Shown here in pieces: positions 41,419-50,829 of a DNA stretch of 64,000 bases. A program made the translations under genes and the position numbers. Within the stretch, counting starts at the first letter, position 1; each line of letters opens with the position of its first letter. Under the pieces are notes generated by a model. It did no database searches. It saw only the letters and a program-made list of their open reading frames with translations, and was not told the DNA's origin. This stretch comes from an uncultured Oscillospiraceae bacterium (GTDB lineage: Bacteria; Bacillota; Clostridia; Oscillospirales; Ruminococcaceae), in contig CAJJZS010000006.1 of the NCBI GenBank assembly GCA_905197685.1, positions 1-64,000 on the forward strand. The letters are read 5' to 3'.

Positions 41419-42099
41419 TTATTGTCTGATATTTTCCTCATTTTTTTCTTCTTTTTTCCAGCAGAAATAAGAGTACATGTAAGTTATCAGCATGAAAGCT
41501 GCCATAGATGACAGCATTACAATCAGGCAGATAAAATCGGACAGAAGAAATGCCGCCCCGATTCCGATTAACCCTGCCGCCGTATAGGCATATCCCGCCG
41601 CGCGTTGGGTGCGCGCCCACACCCGCTCGCTGCTCAGGGCATATCGGGTGTGAAAGCCGCATTTTCGTTTCAGACGATACTCCCACGAAACCTTCGGCAG
41701 ATAATTTCCGACAATCAAAATGACAATCGAGGTCAGTCCGCAGACAATTTTTCCGAAAGAAAGGTCCAAAATATTCTTCTGCGGCTGAAAGGTCATGTAC
41801 AGCACAATCGGAACAATGATATTAAAGATAACCATCGTTGCGGCAACGCCTGCCTTCACGCCTTTAGGCTGCTTTTTTCGGGAGCTTAGCAGCAAAGCCG
41901 CCCCGACCAGCAGCAGAATTGCCGCCGGAATCAGCAGCTCAAACCGGCTGCCGTATCGGTCGGGCATTCCGTCTATTCCCCAATGCACCGGAACGGTGTC
42001 CGGCAAAAAAGGAAGCGCCGCCGCAATCTCGACAAGCGGAAGCAGCATGAAACTGACCATGCAAAATTTCCAACCGTTATTTTTCTCTGTTTTTTTCAT
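41419..42099 (-). CDS. sdpI: SdpI family immunity-type membrane protein
   Basis: A 226-aa integral membrane protein with about six helices, a DUF1648 start (PFLPDTVPVHWGIDGMPDRYGS) and an SdpI C-terminal block (VGNYLPKVSWEYRLKRKCGF, SSERVWARTQRAAGYAYTAA). In Bacillus subtilis SdpI gives immunity to the SdpC toxin and signals to SdpR. No SdpC-like toxin is seen nearby. Its start overlaps the sdpR stop by 23 nt. Confidence 0.87.
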   Translation of the reverse strand: MKKTEKNNGWKFCMVSFMLLPLVEIAAALPFLPDTVPVHWGIDGMPDRYGSRFELLIPAAILLLVGAALLLSSRKKQPKGVKAGVAATMVIFNIIVPIVLYMTFQPQKNILDLSFGKIVCGLTSIVILIVGNYLPKVSWEYRLKRKCGFHTRYALSSERVWARTQRAAGYAYTAAGLIGIGAAFLLSDFICLIVMLSSMAAFMLITYMYSYFCWKKEEKNEENIRQ

Positions 42100-42382
42100 C
42101 TTGTTTCTCCTCCTTATCCTTTAAATCGGAAAATTGGGCAATCCACATCATCATTTCCTCAAACACGCTGGTGTTCAAGCTGTAATAGATGAAGTTTTTC
42201 TGCCGCTCCTCCAAAATCAAATCCGCCTTTTTCAGCTGCGACAGGTGATAGGAAACCGTCGCCCCCGTCATCTGAAAATGGCTGCCGATTTCCCCTGCCG
42301 ACAGCTTTCCGCCGCGCAGCAGCATTAAAATCTCTCTCCTCACCGGGTCGGAAAGAGCCTTAAAGGTTTCTGCCAATCCCAT
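42077..42382 (-). CDS. sdpR: ArsR-family repressor SdpR-like
   Basis: A 101-aa winged-helix regulator: MGLAETFKALSDPVRREILM, LSAGEIGSHFQMTGATVSYH, LSQLKKADLILEERQ. The ATG at 42382 follows GAGGAG. It is coupled to sdpI. A promoter and symmetric operator directly upstream point to autoregulation relieved by the SdpI membrane protein, as in Bacillus. Confidence 0.88.
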   Translation of the reverse strand: MGLAETFKALSDPVRREILMLLRGGKLSAGEIGSHFQMTGATVSYHLSQLKKADLILEERQKNFIYYSLNTSVFEEMMMWIAQFSDLKDKEEKQDEKNREK

Positions 42383-42404
42383 TTTCTTCGCTCCTCTCAA
42401 TATT

Positions 42405-42485
42405 ATTTAGAAAATTTTCTAAATAGATTCTATTCCTTTTTCTCTCAAAAGTCAATATCTATTTTGATTTTTTTCTAAATAGATT
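42405..42485 (-). promoter_or_regulatory. sdpRI promoter with 20-bp palindromic operator
   Basis: TTGACT (42450-42455), 17-nt spacer, TAGAAT (42427-42432). The perfect palindrome ATTTAGAAAATTTTCTAAAT (42405-42424) covers the start site. A 15-bp direct repeat TTTTCTAAATAGATT occurs at 42415-42429 and 42471-42485, so two operator copies bracket the promoter. Confidence 0.75.
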
Positions 42486-42577
42486 TTTTTGAAAATCCGA
42501 AGAATCTTTTTCCCGCATTTCGTTTTATCGGATAAAGGGAATTTCTTTCGTTTTTCTGCCCTAAAGTGTCTAAATAT

Positions 42578-42664
42578 GAATTTTTTGTTAATAAATCGAC
42601 AAAAATGCAGGAAAGTTGCACCTTTGTATGCAACTTTTTGCCGGTTTCGGGGTATTGGTGAAAG
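42578..42664 (+). repeat. 87-bp intergenic repeat, copy C
   Basis: Same length and structure as copies A and B: GAATTTTTTGTTAATAAA, hairpin core AAAGTTGCA...TGCAACTTT, T-run, TTTCGGGGTATTGGTGAAAG. It ends 45 nt before the yccF start, on the same strand. Confidence 0.82.
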
Positions 42665-42709
42665 GGAGTTTCGGATCAAATCCTCTGTTTTCGGAAAGGA
42701 GCAATCAAT

Positions 42710-43084
42710 ATGAAATTTTTAGGAAATATTCTTTGGTTTTTGTTCGGCGGATTATGGATGGGGCTCGGCTGGCTTTTGGTCGGACTGCTGTGGTGTATTA
42801 CTATCGTAGGAATCCCAATCGGAGTACAATGCTTTAAATTTGCCCGCCTTGCCTTTTTCCCCTTCGGAAAGGTCATTCTGTATTCGGGCGGCGCGCCCTC
42901 GTTGCTGCTCAATCTGCTGTGGCTTATCTTCGGCGGCTTGGAACTTGCCGCTGCCTGCGCGCTGCACGGACTGCTGTTCTGCGTCACTGTTGTCGGTATT
43001 CCGTTCGGGACGCAGTGCTTTAAGATTGCCCGCCTTGCACTCACCCCGTTCGGCTCCGATGTTACGGTCGCTTCTCCGTTTTAG
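42710..43084 (+). CDS. YccF domain-containing membrane protein
   Basis: A 124-aa membrane protein made of two YccF repeats: GNILWFLFGGLWMG with GIPIGVQCFKFARLAFFPFG, and LNLLWLIFGGLELA with GIPFGTQCFKIARLALTPFG. The family is found widely in bacteria; its function is not established. AAAGGAG precedes the ATG. It is convergent with the MacB-like gene. Confidence 0.9.
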   Translation: MKFLGNILWFLFGGLWMGLGWLLVGLLWCITIVGIPIGVQCFKFARLAFFPFGKVILYSGGAPSLLLNLLWLIFGGLELAAACALHGLLFCVTVVGIPFGTQCFKIARLALTPFGSDVTVASPF

Positions 43085-43103
43085 CCCTCATTTTTTACAA
43101 AAC

Positions 43104-43156
43104 AAAAACGACCCGCAGTCTGCCCTAAAAATCAAGGAAAGTCTGCGAATCGTTTT
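43104..43156. terminator. Terminator between yccF and the MacB-like permease
   Basis: AAAACGACCCGCAG... and ...CTGCGAATCGTTTT form an interrupted stem of about 18 pairs, with A/T runs on both outer sides. It serves both convergent genes. Confidence 0.7.
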
Positions 43157-43169
43157 GCAGGATAATATA

Positions 43170-46100
43170 TTATTCGACCGATTTTAAAGATTCTGCCATG
43201 TTGATGCGTTCCAGTTTAAAAAACATAACCGCATTGACAATGCAGGCAAACAAAAAGGTCAGCGCAATACTGTACAGGTAGCTTTGCGGGCGGATAATTC
43301 GCGCAAAGCAGACCATATCAATGTTAATTTGTTCCATCACAAACCAATGCAGCCACCTGCCCAAAAAGATGCCTGCCATCGCGCCGATTGCCGTGAGGAA
43401 GATATTTTCCCGAAAGACATAGGCTGCCGTTTCGTTCGGATAAAATCCCAGTACCTTGATGGTGGCAATCTCCCTGATTCGTTCGGTGATGTTGATGTTG
43501 GTCAGATTATACAGCACCACAAAGGCAAGAGAACCTGCGCAGATGATAATCAGCACTACAATATAATCCAAGCTGACCATCATGCTGTTAAAGCGGTCTA
43601 AGGTGTCGGCGTTGACGGTAACGCTGCTGACTGCGTCCAGATTCATCAGGCGGGTAAGCAGGATATGCTCGTCGGCAACCTGTTCGCTGTTGATATAAAC
43701 GCTTCTGAACTCTGCCGGTTCTCCGGTTTGTTTTTCCCAGGTATCGGGAGAAAGGTAGAGATAATTATAGATATAGTTTTCGCTCAAAGCCGTCACTCTG
43801 ACGGTCAGCTCGTTTGCGTCCTCGTCGGTAAGGGTAATGCTGTCGCCGATATTTATCTTATTTCTGCGGGCAAATTCGTGGCTCATCACCGCTTCTCCCT
43901 CATTCGGATAGGGGATTGCTTCCTTTTGTTCGATGTGTAGGTTCCAGTAATCCGCAATCTCGGTCGGATTTTCCGGAACCACAACGGTGATGGATTTTAC
44001 TGTTCCGTCCGTCAAAGAAACGTCCATCGAGCGCTCCTGCGCGCGGGCAAATCCGGAGGTTTCCTGCCGCAGATATTCCTCGGCGTCCTCCCACTCTGCT
44101 TGGGACACCCCTTCTTTGAGCATCAGGCTCATGCCGTAGGTTTGAATCTCTCCAAACTGCTGCGCGGCAATATCGGCAATCGAATCCTTAACGCCGTATC
44201 CCGTCAGCAGCAACGCGGTACAGCCGCCGATTCCGATTACCATCATGCAAAATCGCTTTTTATACCGCAGCACATTTCGCACCGAAACTTTCACTAAGAA
44301 GGAAAGGCGGTTCCACAAAAACGGCAGATATTCCAGCAAGATTCTCTTTCCGCTTTTCGGCGCTTTGGGACGCATGAGCTGCGCCGGCACGCTTTGCAGC
44401 TCGTGGCGGCAGCTGAAGTAGGTGGTTCCCATCGAGCAAAGCATCGAAGCGGCAAGCGAAATCATTGCCAAACCGGGGTCGAACACAAAGCAAATCTCTC
44501 CCATTGTGTACATCATGCCGTAAGCCTGCCAGATGACAAAGGGGAACAGCAGCGAACCGCCGAAAAATCCCAGCAGACAGCCGATTCCCGCAGCGCTGCC
44601 CGAGTAGAACAGATATTTTCCCATGATGCTGCTTTCGCTGTATCCCAACGCTTTCAGCACGCCGATTTGGGTGCGCTGTTCCTCCACCATACGGTTCATG
44701 GTGGTAATGCAGACCAAAGCCGCTACCAAAAAGAAAAAGACCGGGAACACATTGGCAATTCCGTTTACAATAGAGGAGTCGCTGTCAAAGCTTGCATACC
44801 CGATGTTGGTATCTCTGCCCAACACATAGATGTCAGGCTCTTCCAGCTCGTCAATTTCTTCCCTCGCGTCATTTAGTTCCTCCTGCGCGTCCGATTGAGA
44901 AGAATCCAGTTCTTCCCTTCCTTGCCGATAGGAGGTTTGCCCCGACTGATACTGCTGCCGAGCGTCAATCAGCTCCGATTCGCTGTTTCTCAGCGCAGAT
45001 TCCTGCAAGGCAAGTTCGTCTTTTTTGCTTTGCAGCAAGTTTAACCCGGCTTCTGCCTGCGCCAGTCCTGCCTCTGCTTCAGCCAAAGCCGAACGCAGCT
45101 GCTGCTCCTGACCGATTAGCTGCGCCTGCGCGGACGGATAGGCGGCGTAGCTTGATTTTTGCGCCGCAATCTGATCCAATCCGCTTAAAATTTCCTGTTT
45201 TTTCTCGATTAACTGCTGTTTTTGGTCGGCAAGCTGCTGTTCCTGCAAAGCAATCTGCGCCTTGCCGCTTTGCAGCTGCGCTTTTCCTGTTTGCAGCTGC
45301 GTTTCCCCGTTTTGAATTTCCCGCTGCGCCTGTTCCAGTTGGGATTTTGCGTCAAACAGCTCCAGCTCTCCCTTTTGCAGCTCGCTGTCCAGCATCTGTT
45401 CGGCGCAGTACAGTTCGTTTTCCGCCTCTGCCTTCAGCCTTTGGTATCGCTGCTGCGCCTGTTCCTTTGCAAAATCTTCCAGCCAATCCTTCGCTTGTTC
45501 TGCCGCGTCCTCATACTCGTCGGTGTAAATCCCTGCGCCGCCGGTGTTTAATCTTACAAAAATCTCGGTATCGTAATCGCAGTCAAAGGCTTCCCGCGGA
45601 AGGTAAAGAAATCCCTTAATCATACCGTTGCCAAGCGAGGTGGTTCCCCTTTCATAGTTTGCGTAGTACGGGGAATTGACAAGACCGACAATGCGAAATG
45701 TTTTCTGCGCAAACATTTCTTCGGTGTCATCCTCGTTATTTTCGGAAAGGGTCAGGTATGTTCCTAACTTTTCCTCTCCAAACGCCTGAGCGTCCGCCAC
45801 ACATTCGTTGGGAGCCTGCGGCATTCTGCCCGCAACCACTGACGGAAGGTTTTGCTCGTCGGTCAGGCTGTGAATCTGAAATGCGCTTTCCTTACCCTTA
45901 TCGTCCACCACCAAAGCATCGGTCGAAACCGCTCCCTGCGCCGCAATCACCTTTTCTCTGCGGGAAAGTTTTTTTGCCGCGTCGGTATCAAATCCCACCG
46001 TAGACAGCAGGCGAAAATCGAACAATTTTGTATCGTCAAAATACTGCTGCGCGCTTTTTACCATTGCCTGCTTTGTCACCTTTAATCCGGAAAACAAGCC

Positions 46101-46193
46101 GACACCCAAAGCAACGATTGCCAGAATGGCAAAATATCTTCCAAGACTCTGCCGAATCTCTCTCAGGGTGGTTTTTCCCATCGAAGATTTCAT
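43170..46193 (-). CDS. MacB/FtsX-like ABC transporter permease with long coiled coil
   Basis: A 1007-aa membrane protein. It begins with a cytosolic stretch and first helix FAILAIVALGVGLFSGLKVT, then an extracellular MacB-like domain. Residues about 240-440 form a Gln/Glu/Ala-rich coiled coil (IQNGETQLQTGKAQLQSGKA and similar). Two FtsX permease blocks follow (VFPVFFFLVAALVCITTMN; YIVVLIIICAGSLAFVVLYN) with a second extracellular domain between. The ATPase gene is 25 nt upstream. Such large permeases often export or extract lipids or peptides. Confidence 0.9.
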   Translation of the reverse strand: MKSSMGKTTLREIRQSLGRYFAILAIVALGVGLFSGLKVTKQAMVKSAQQYFDDTKLFDFRLLSTVGFDTDAAKKLSRREKVIAAQGAVSTDALVVDDKGKESAFQIHSLTDEQNLPSVVAGRMPQAPNECVADAQAFGEEKLGTYLTLSENNEDDTEEMFAQKTFRIVGLVNSPYYANYERGTTSLGNGMIKGFLYLPREAFDCDYDTEIFVRLNTGGAGIYTDEYEDAAEQAKDWLEDFAKEQAQQRYQRLKAEAENELYCAEQMLDSELQKGELELFDAKSQLEQAQREIQNGETQLQTGKAQLQSGKAQIALQEQQLADQKQQLIEKKQEILSGLDQIAAQKSSYAAYPSAQAQLIGQEQQLRSALAEAEAGLAQAEAGLNLLQSKKDELALQESALRNSESELIDARQQYQSGQTSYRQGREELDSSQSDAQEELNDAREEIDELEEPDIYVLGRDTNIGYASFDSDSSIVNGIANVFPVFFFLVAALVCITTMNRMVEEQRTQIGVLKALGYSESSIMGKYLFYSGSAAGIGCLLGFFGGSLLFPFVIWQAYGMMYTMGEICFVFDPGLAMISLAASMLCSMGTTYFSCRHELQSVPAQLMRPKAPKSGKRILLEYLPFLWNRLSFLVKVSVRNVLRYKKRFCMMVIGIGGCTALLLTGYGVKDSIADIAAQQFGEIQTYGMSLMLKEGVSQAEWEDAEEYLRQETSGFARAQERSMDVSLTDGTVKSITVVVPENPTEIADYWNLHIEQKEAIPYPNEGEAVMSHEFARRNKINIGDSITLTDEDANELTVRVTALSENYIYNYLYLSPDTWEKQTGEPAEFRSVYINSEQVADEHILLTRLMNLDAVSSVTVNADTLDRFNSMMVSLDYIVVLIIICAGSLAFVVLYNLTNINITERIREIATIKVLGFYPNETAAYVFRENIFLTAIGAMAGIFLGRWLHWFVMEQINIDMVCFARIIRPQSYLYSIALTFLFACIVNAVMFFKLERINMAESLKSVE

Positions 46194-46218
46194 CCTGTCA
46201 TCTCCTTTTCTGCCATCG

Positions 46219-46920
46219 CTACCATTCCAGCTGCTCCACCGGAATAATGTTCGGATTCTGCACCTGGCTGACTACCGTTCCGTTTTTCACCGTAATAATG
46301 CGGTCTGCCATCGCGGTCAGCGCCTGATTGTGAGTAATGACAATCACCGTTACCCCGCTGTTGCGGCAGGTATCCTGAAGCAGCTTTAACACCGCTTTAC
46401 CGGTATTGTAATCCAGCGCGCCGGTCGGCTCGTCACAGAGCAGCAGCTTCGGATTTTTGGCAAGCGCCCTTGCAATCGCCACCCTCTGCTGCTCGCCGCC
46501 CGAAAGCTGCGCCGGAAAGTTGGTCAGGCGGTCTTTGAGTCCGACCGCTTCCAGCACTTCGGCTGCCGGCAAAGGATTTTTACAAATCTGCGCTGCCAGT
46601 TCCACATTTTCCAACGCGGTCAGATTCTGCACCAGATTGTAAAACTGAAACACAAATCCAATATCAAAGCGGCGGTATTCGGTCAGCTGCCGCTTGTTGT
46701 AGGCGGAAATTTCTTTCCCGTCCAAAAACACCGAGCCTTCGGTTAGAGTATCCATTCCTCCCAAGATATTTAAGATGGTGGTTTTGCCCGCACCCGACGC
46801 GCCCACCACCACGCAAAATTCACCCTGTTCCACTGTAAAATTCACATCTCTCAGGGCATTAATGGTAACCTCTCCGGTTTGATAAACCTTTTTGACATCA
46901 TGAAATTCTACAAAAGACAC
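46219..46920 (-). CDS. ABC transporter ATP-binding protein (MacB/LolD-like)
   Basis: A 233-aa ATPase with Walker A GASGAGKTTILN, Q-loop GFVFQFYNLVQNL, signature LSGGEQQRVAIARALAKNP, Walker B LLLCDEPTGALD and switch ITHNQAL. The start is GTG at 46920 after AGAAGGA. It partners the large permease immediately downstream. Confidence 0.94.
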   Translation of the reverse strand: MSFVEFHDVKKVYQTGEVTINALRDVNFTVEQGEFCVVVGASGAGKTTILNILGGMDTLTEGSVFLDGKEISAYNKRQLTEYRRFDIGFVFQFYNLVQNLTALENVELAAQICKNPLPAAEVLEAVGLKDRLTNFPAQLSGGEQQRVAIARALAKNPKLLLCDEPTGALDYNTGKAVLKLLQDTCRNSGVTVIVITHNQALTAMADRIITVKNGTVVSQVQNPNIIPVEQLEW

Positions 46921-47033
46921 AAAAAATCCTTCTTTCTCCCCTTTTTTCTTCCTTTTCTTTTTATTATATCACGAAAGATTCTAAAAGAAAGCGTCCGATA
47001 TTAAGATTGATAAAACTTTTGTGAATTTTACGC

Positions 47034-47073
47034 AAAACGGGCGGAAGAAACATAACATTCCTTCCGCCCGTTT
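47034..47073 (-). terminator. Terminator of the DmpA-type peptidase gene
   Basis: AAACGGGCGGAAG (from 47035) pairs with CTTCCGCCCGTTT (47061-47073), 13 bp. On the minus strand the stem is followed by TTGCG, so the T-run is short. It also isolates the ABC ATPase promoter. Confidence 0.75.
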
Positions 47074-47102
47074 CATTTTATTCTGTCTTTTCGGTTTTCC
47101 TC

Positions 47103-48167
47103 TTATCTTAACCGAGCCGCAATTTCAGGGTTTTGCAGCCAATCTGCCAAACTGTTGACATGGTGTCCCTCAAAACCGGTCACAGCCTTTGCGCAGACCA
47201 TGCTGTCCAGAACCGCTTCTTCGGCACATTCGGCAATCGCTCGGAATGCAAGGTCAATTTTCCCTTCGGGAATTACCGAAATTTCCCGAACCGACTGCTC
47301 CCGATAATCAATGCGGGCAGCGGTAGAAAAACCAATCATAATTTCCCCGCTTCCGTGTCCCACATAGCTGCCCAGACGCGCCAGACCGACACTTGCCCGC
47401 TTTAAAATACGCTGAAGCTGCCGTTCGCTGACCGGCAGGTCGGTGGCTGCAATCATAATGATACTGCCCTTATCCGATTCTCCTTTCGGAGCGTTTGCAA
47501 GCTCTGCAATCGACGCGCCGATGCGTTTTCCCGCTACGGTAAGGTCGGCAAGTCTGCCGTGGTTGGACTGTACCATTAAAGCGACGGTATACTGCTTGCC
47601 GTCAATTTCAATCAGGCGGGAAGCCGAACCGATTCCGCCCTTTAAGCCGTGACAGACCGTTCCCTTGCCCGCGCCCACATCGCCCAGCGCAAAATCTTCG
47701 GACGCTGTGCGGATTGCTTCAAACAGATGTTCCTGCTTCACTGCGCGGCGGCAGATATTGTTGAGGTAGCTGTCATTACACTCGCAGACAACCGGATTGA
47801 TGCTTTTCATCACAACCCCGTCCTGCTCGCAGCGTTCCACCATATATTCCACCAAAGCGTCCTGCATCAAACCCACATTTAAGGTATTTGTGAGGGCAAT
47901 CGGCGTTTCCAGTGTTCCCAGCTCCTGAATCTGAACCAGACCGGTTGTTTTGCCAAAACCGTTCCAGACAAAGCCGGACGCTAACATTTTGCTTGCAAAA
48001 ATATTGTCCCGGCAGGGCAGAACAACGGTGACTCCCGTTTTGTGCCGATCGTTTTCCACAGTGCAGTGTCCCACCGTAACGCCCGGCACATCGGTGAGCT
48101 TGTTATACCGCCCGCACGGCAGCTCCCCGACAGTAATTCCGTAATCTCTGATTCTTTTTTGCTCCAT
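47103..48167 (-). CDS. P1 family (DmpA-type) aminopeptidase
   Basis: A 354-aa self-processing Ntn-hydrolase of the L-aminopeptidase/D-esterase group. Motifs: RIRDYGITVGELPCGRYNKL, TDVPGVTVGHCTV, GDVGAGKGTVCHGLKGGIGS, ASR, and ESDKGSIIMIAATDLPVSE; the Gly-Ser in KGSII is the expected autocleavage site and the Ser the nucleophile. ATG 48167 has AGGAGG upstream. The upstream neighbour is a transglutaminase-like gene, 25 nt away, on the same strand. Confidence 0.92.
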   Translation of the reverse strand: MEQKRIRDYGITVGELPCGRYNKLTDVPGVTVGHCTVENDRHKTGVTVVLPCRDNIFASKMLASGFVWNGFGKTTGLVQIQELGTLETPIALTNTLNVGLMQDALVEYMVERCEQDGVVMKSINPVVCECNDSYLNNICRRAVKQEHLFEAIRTASEDFALGDVGAGKGTVCHGLKGGIGSASRLIEIDGKQYTVALMVQSNHGRLADLTVAGKRIGASIAELANAPKGESDKGSIIMIAATDLPVSERQLQRILKRASVGLARLGSYVGHGSGEIMIGFSTAARIDYREQSVREISVIPEGKIDLAFRAIAECAEEAVLDSMVCAKAVTGFEGHHVNSLADWLQNPEIAARLR

Positions 48168-48192
48168 TCTCAAAACCTCCTGAACTGCTGTC

Positions 48193-49146
48193 TTATTTTC
48201 CGGCGGCAAACGCTTCGGACAGCGTCTTGTTTACCACCTGTTCCTCCTGCTTTTTCGCCGCAGGAACCTGTTTTTCAAAGTAGGATTGTTCCGCTAATGT
48301 TCCCGGCGCGCTGTTATCCTCTATCGTATATTGCTGCGCATACTTTTTGCCTGCCAAAAAGGTTTGGGAGCGAGCCGGTCGATCCTGCGCGTCGTCCCAT
48401 GTTATATCTGCTTGATAGTAGTTTCCGTTAAGCAGGACATAGTTCCACGCATGGGGTTCTTTATAGTAACCGGTTACAATCCAGCAGGGAATCTGCGCCT
48501 GATCGCACAGCATCTTAAAGGCGTAAGCGTACCCCTGGCACACCGCCTGCCCCTCCATCAACGCGCCGTAAGCGTGAAAGGCGGTCGGGTCGGCATCGGA
48601 GGTTCCCTGCGCCGCTTTGGTGTCATAATCTACCCGTTCCTTTAACACCTGCTGAAAATAGCAGAGCAGCTCCGGTGTGGTTTTGGTCTGCTTCTTGCCC
48701 TCCTCGACGATTGCCGCTACCTCGTCCTTTAGGCTCTGCTTCTGCGCTGCGGTCAGCGGCAGATAGCCGAAAGTATATACCACACGGGAATATCCGCGAC
48801 GGTCGCCGTAGTAGGCAAAGTCGGTGTGGTTATCCAAAAAGCTCTCGGGATAATCTCTGCGCACCCGATGCAGCGCGTCGCGGCACAGGGCAATCATTTC
48901 CTGTTCGCTTTGCACTGGAGTATCCAAGGTAATATCCAGTGTTGTTTTCCCCTGCATCACCGCTTTGGCAACCTGCGCGTACAGTTTTTGCTGCTGCGTG
49001 TTCTCGGAAAAAGCCGAGGTTTGGTTTTGCGGCTGCACTCTGACTGCGCTGCACTCCAGCTGCATCGGGGCAGCCGTTACCGCTGCCGAAGCAAGCAGAG
49101 CGCACAGAAAGATTTTCGCCCGATTTCGTATTGTTTGTCTGTTCAT
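48193..49146 (-). CDS. Secreted transglutaminase-like protein 2
   Basis: A 317-aa exported protein. Signal peptide AKIFLCALLASAAVTAAPM; a helical region with YPESFLDNHTDFAYYGDR; then the transglutaminase core with Cys (MEGQAVCQGYAYAF), His (KEPHAWNYVL) and Asp (ADITWDDA). ATG 49146 follows AGGAGAG. It shares layout and motif spacing with the protein at 40315-41295, so the two are paralogues. A C-terminal Lys/Gln-rich tail follows the core. Confidence 0.9.
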   Translation of the reverse strand: MNRQTIRNRAKIFLCALLASAAVTAAPMQLECSAVRVQPQNQTSAFSENTQQQKLYAQVAKAVMQGKTTLDITLDTPVQSEQEMIALCRDALHRVRRDYPESFLDNHTDFAYYGDRRGYSRVVYTFGYLPLTAAQKQSLKDEVAAIVEEGKKQTKTTPELLCYFQQVLKERVDYDTKAAQGTSDADPTAFHAYGALMEGQAVCQGYAYAFKMLCDQAQIPCWIVTGYYKEPHAWNYVLLNGNYYQADITWDDAQDRPARSQTFLAGKKYAQQYTIEDNSAPGTLAEQSYFEKQVPAAKKQEEQVVNKTLSEAFAAGK

Positions 49147-49230
49147 AACAATCTCTCCTGTCCGGTATTTTTTTGCCGGCTTGCGCTGTCCTTTTCCTCT
49201 TCTGTCCGTTCCTTTTTGCCGGATACAGCA

Positions 49231-49246
49231 AGTATACCATGATTTT
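49231..49246 (-). promoter_or_regulatory. Promoter of transglutaminase-like gene 2
   Basis: AAAATCATGGTATACT on the minus strand, 85 nt upstream of the start. The preceding CTGGAA...TCAG also resembles the yaaA promoter. The rest of the divergent gap to the MATE gene carries only A/T-rich sequence. Confidence 0.5.
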
Positions 49247-49439
49247 CCCTGAGTTTCCAGAGAAAGGGGTGTCAGTTTACAGAAAATTACCACTCGGTTT
49301 TCTGTATGTTTTGCCTATTTTGCATTAAGGTGATAAAACTACTGTACTTTATACTGATAGAGTGATAAAATAAAAACGGCAGTCAGACCGATTATTTTTA
49401 TCAAAAAAACCGGCTGACTCAAAGAAGGGAGAGAAGAAT

Positions 49440-50816
49440 ATGGGAAAAACAACAGATTTACGAAAAGGAAACATCGTAAAAGGATTGATTGAGATGGCGG
49501 TTCCGCTGATGTTCCTCAATCTGATTAACTCCTTTTACAACATTGTAGACACATTCTTTGTCGGGCAAATCGGAGAATTGCAGGTCGGCGCGGTGTCGCT
49601 TGTCAGCCCCATCATGAGCTGCGCCGTCGCCTTTGCCGCCGGACTGAGCGCCGCCGCTTTGGCTTTAATCTCTCAAGCGGTGGGCGCGGGCGACCGCAAC
49701 CGAGCAAGCGAGGTGGCAACCCACCTGCTGACCCTGTCGCTGATTATCGGCGCCGTAATGAGCGCCGCAACCGTCTTTGCAACCGACGGTCTGCTTGCGT
49801 GGCTTGACACCCCTCAGGAAATTTATGCGGACAGCCGCAGCTACCTGTTCGGCATCTCGTTTGACTTTGTGGGAATGTTTTTGCTGTCCGTCTTTCATTC
49901 CATCTGTCAGGCAAACGGTGACAGCAAAAGCGGCGTCCGGCTAAACAGCATCGCCGCCGTACTCAATATGATTTTAGACCCTCTCTTTATCTTTACATTC
50001 GGTATGGGAACGCTGGGCGCGGCGATTGCAACCAGCCTTTCCAAGATTCTGGTTCTGCCGCTGATGCTGCTCCAGATTCGCCACGACCCCAAACTAAGCT
50101 GTATCAGTATTCGGGAATATCCGCTGAACATCCGCTCGATTCGGGAAATTATGGTAATCACCATTCCTGCCTCGGTCGGACAGTTTTTCTCCGCATTCGG
50201 CTTTGTTATCATGAACAAGGCAATCATCTACTACGGACCGATTGCCATGTCCGCATACGGATTGGGCAGCAAGATTGCAAACCTGTTCTACATCCCGGTA
50301 AATGCTCTGGGCGGCGCGCTGTCCGCCTTCATCGGGCAAAATCTGGGCGCAGGAGATATTCCCAGAGCAAGGGAGTGTTACCGCCGCTCGATGGCAGTGT
50401 GCGCCTGGATTTCTCTGGTTATCACCGTCTTTGGTTGGATTTGCGCGCCGCTTGTCCTTCCGTTCTTTGTTAAGGACGCTTCCGCCGAGCTGCTCGCTTT
50501 AGCCAACGAGTACACCTTCTACTCGGTCGCTACCGCCTTCTTTATGGGTTGGTACAACCTGCTCAACGGTGTGTTTAACGGTTCGGGACATACGGCAAGC
50601 ACCCTGTTCCTCTCGGTGTTCCGTCTGTGGGGCTGTCGAATCCCGATGATTTATCTGTTCCGCTTTTTGGGCTTCGGTCCGACCGGTATCTGGTGGTCGA
50701 TGGTATTAAGCAACCTGCTCACCTGTCTGCTGGGTCAATGGATGTACCACACCCGCCGCTGGGAAACCAGAGTACAACCCTCCAAAAAGAAGCGCGGAGA
50801 AAAAAGTAAAATATAA
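49440..50816 (+). CDS. MATE family efflux transporter
   Basis: A 458-aa protein with twelve predicted membrane helices. It starts LRKGNIVKGLIEMAVPLMFL and has MATE signatures NIVDTFFVGQIGELQVGAVS and NALGGALSAFIGQNLGAGD in the two halves. It exports cationic drugs or metabolites using an ion gradient. GGGAGAGAAG precedes the ATG. A 49-aa small gene follows in the same unit. Confidence 0.94.
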   Translation: MGKTTDLRKGNIVKGLIEMAVPLMFLNLINSFYNIVDTFFVGQIGELQVGAVSLVSPIMSCAVAFAAGLSAAALALISQAVGAGDRNRASEVATHLLTLSLIIGAVMSAATVFATDGLLAWLDTPQEIYADSRSYLFGISFDFVGMFLLSVFHSICQANGDSKSGVRLNSIAAVLNMILDPLFIFTFGMGTLGAAIATSLSKILVLPLMLLQIRHDPKLSCISIREYPLNIRSIREIMVITIPASVGQFFSAFGFVIMNKAIIYYGPIAMSAYGLGSKIANLFYIPVNALGGALSAFIGQNLGAGDIPRARECYRRSMAVCAWISLVITVFGWICAPLVLPFFVKDASAELLALANEYTFYSVATAFFMGWYNLLNGVFNGSGHTASTLFLSVFRLWGCRIPMIYLFRFLGFGPTGIWWSMVLSNLLTCLLGQWMYHTRRWETRVQPSKKKRGEKSKI

Positions 50817-50829
50817 AAAGGAGAATCAC

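Noticed and set aside
44792..45619. Long plus-strand frame opposite the MacB-like permease
   Set aside because: It mirrors the Gln/Glu/Ala-rich coiled-coil coding sequence and is Pro/Arg-rich, a composition artefact.
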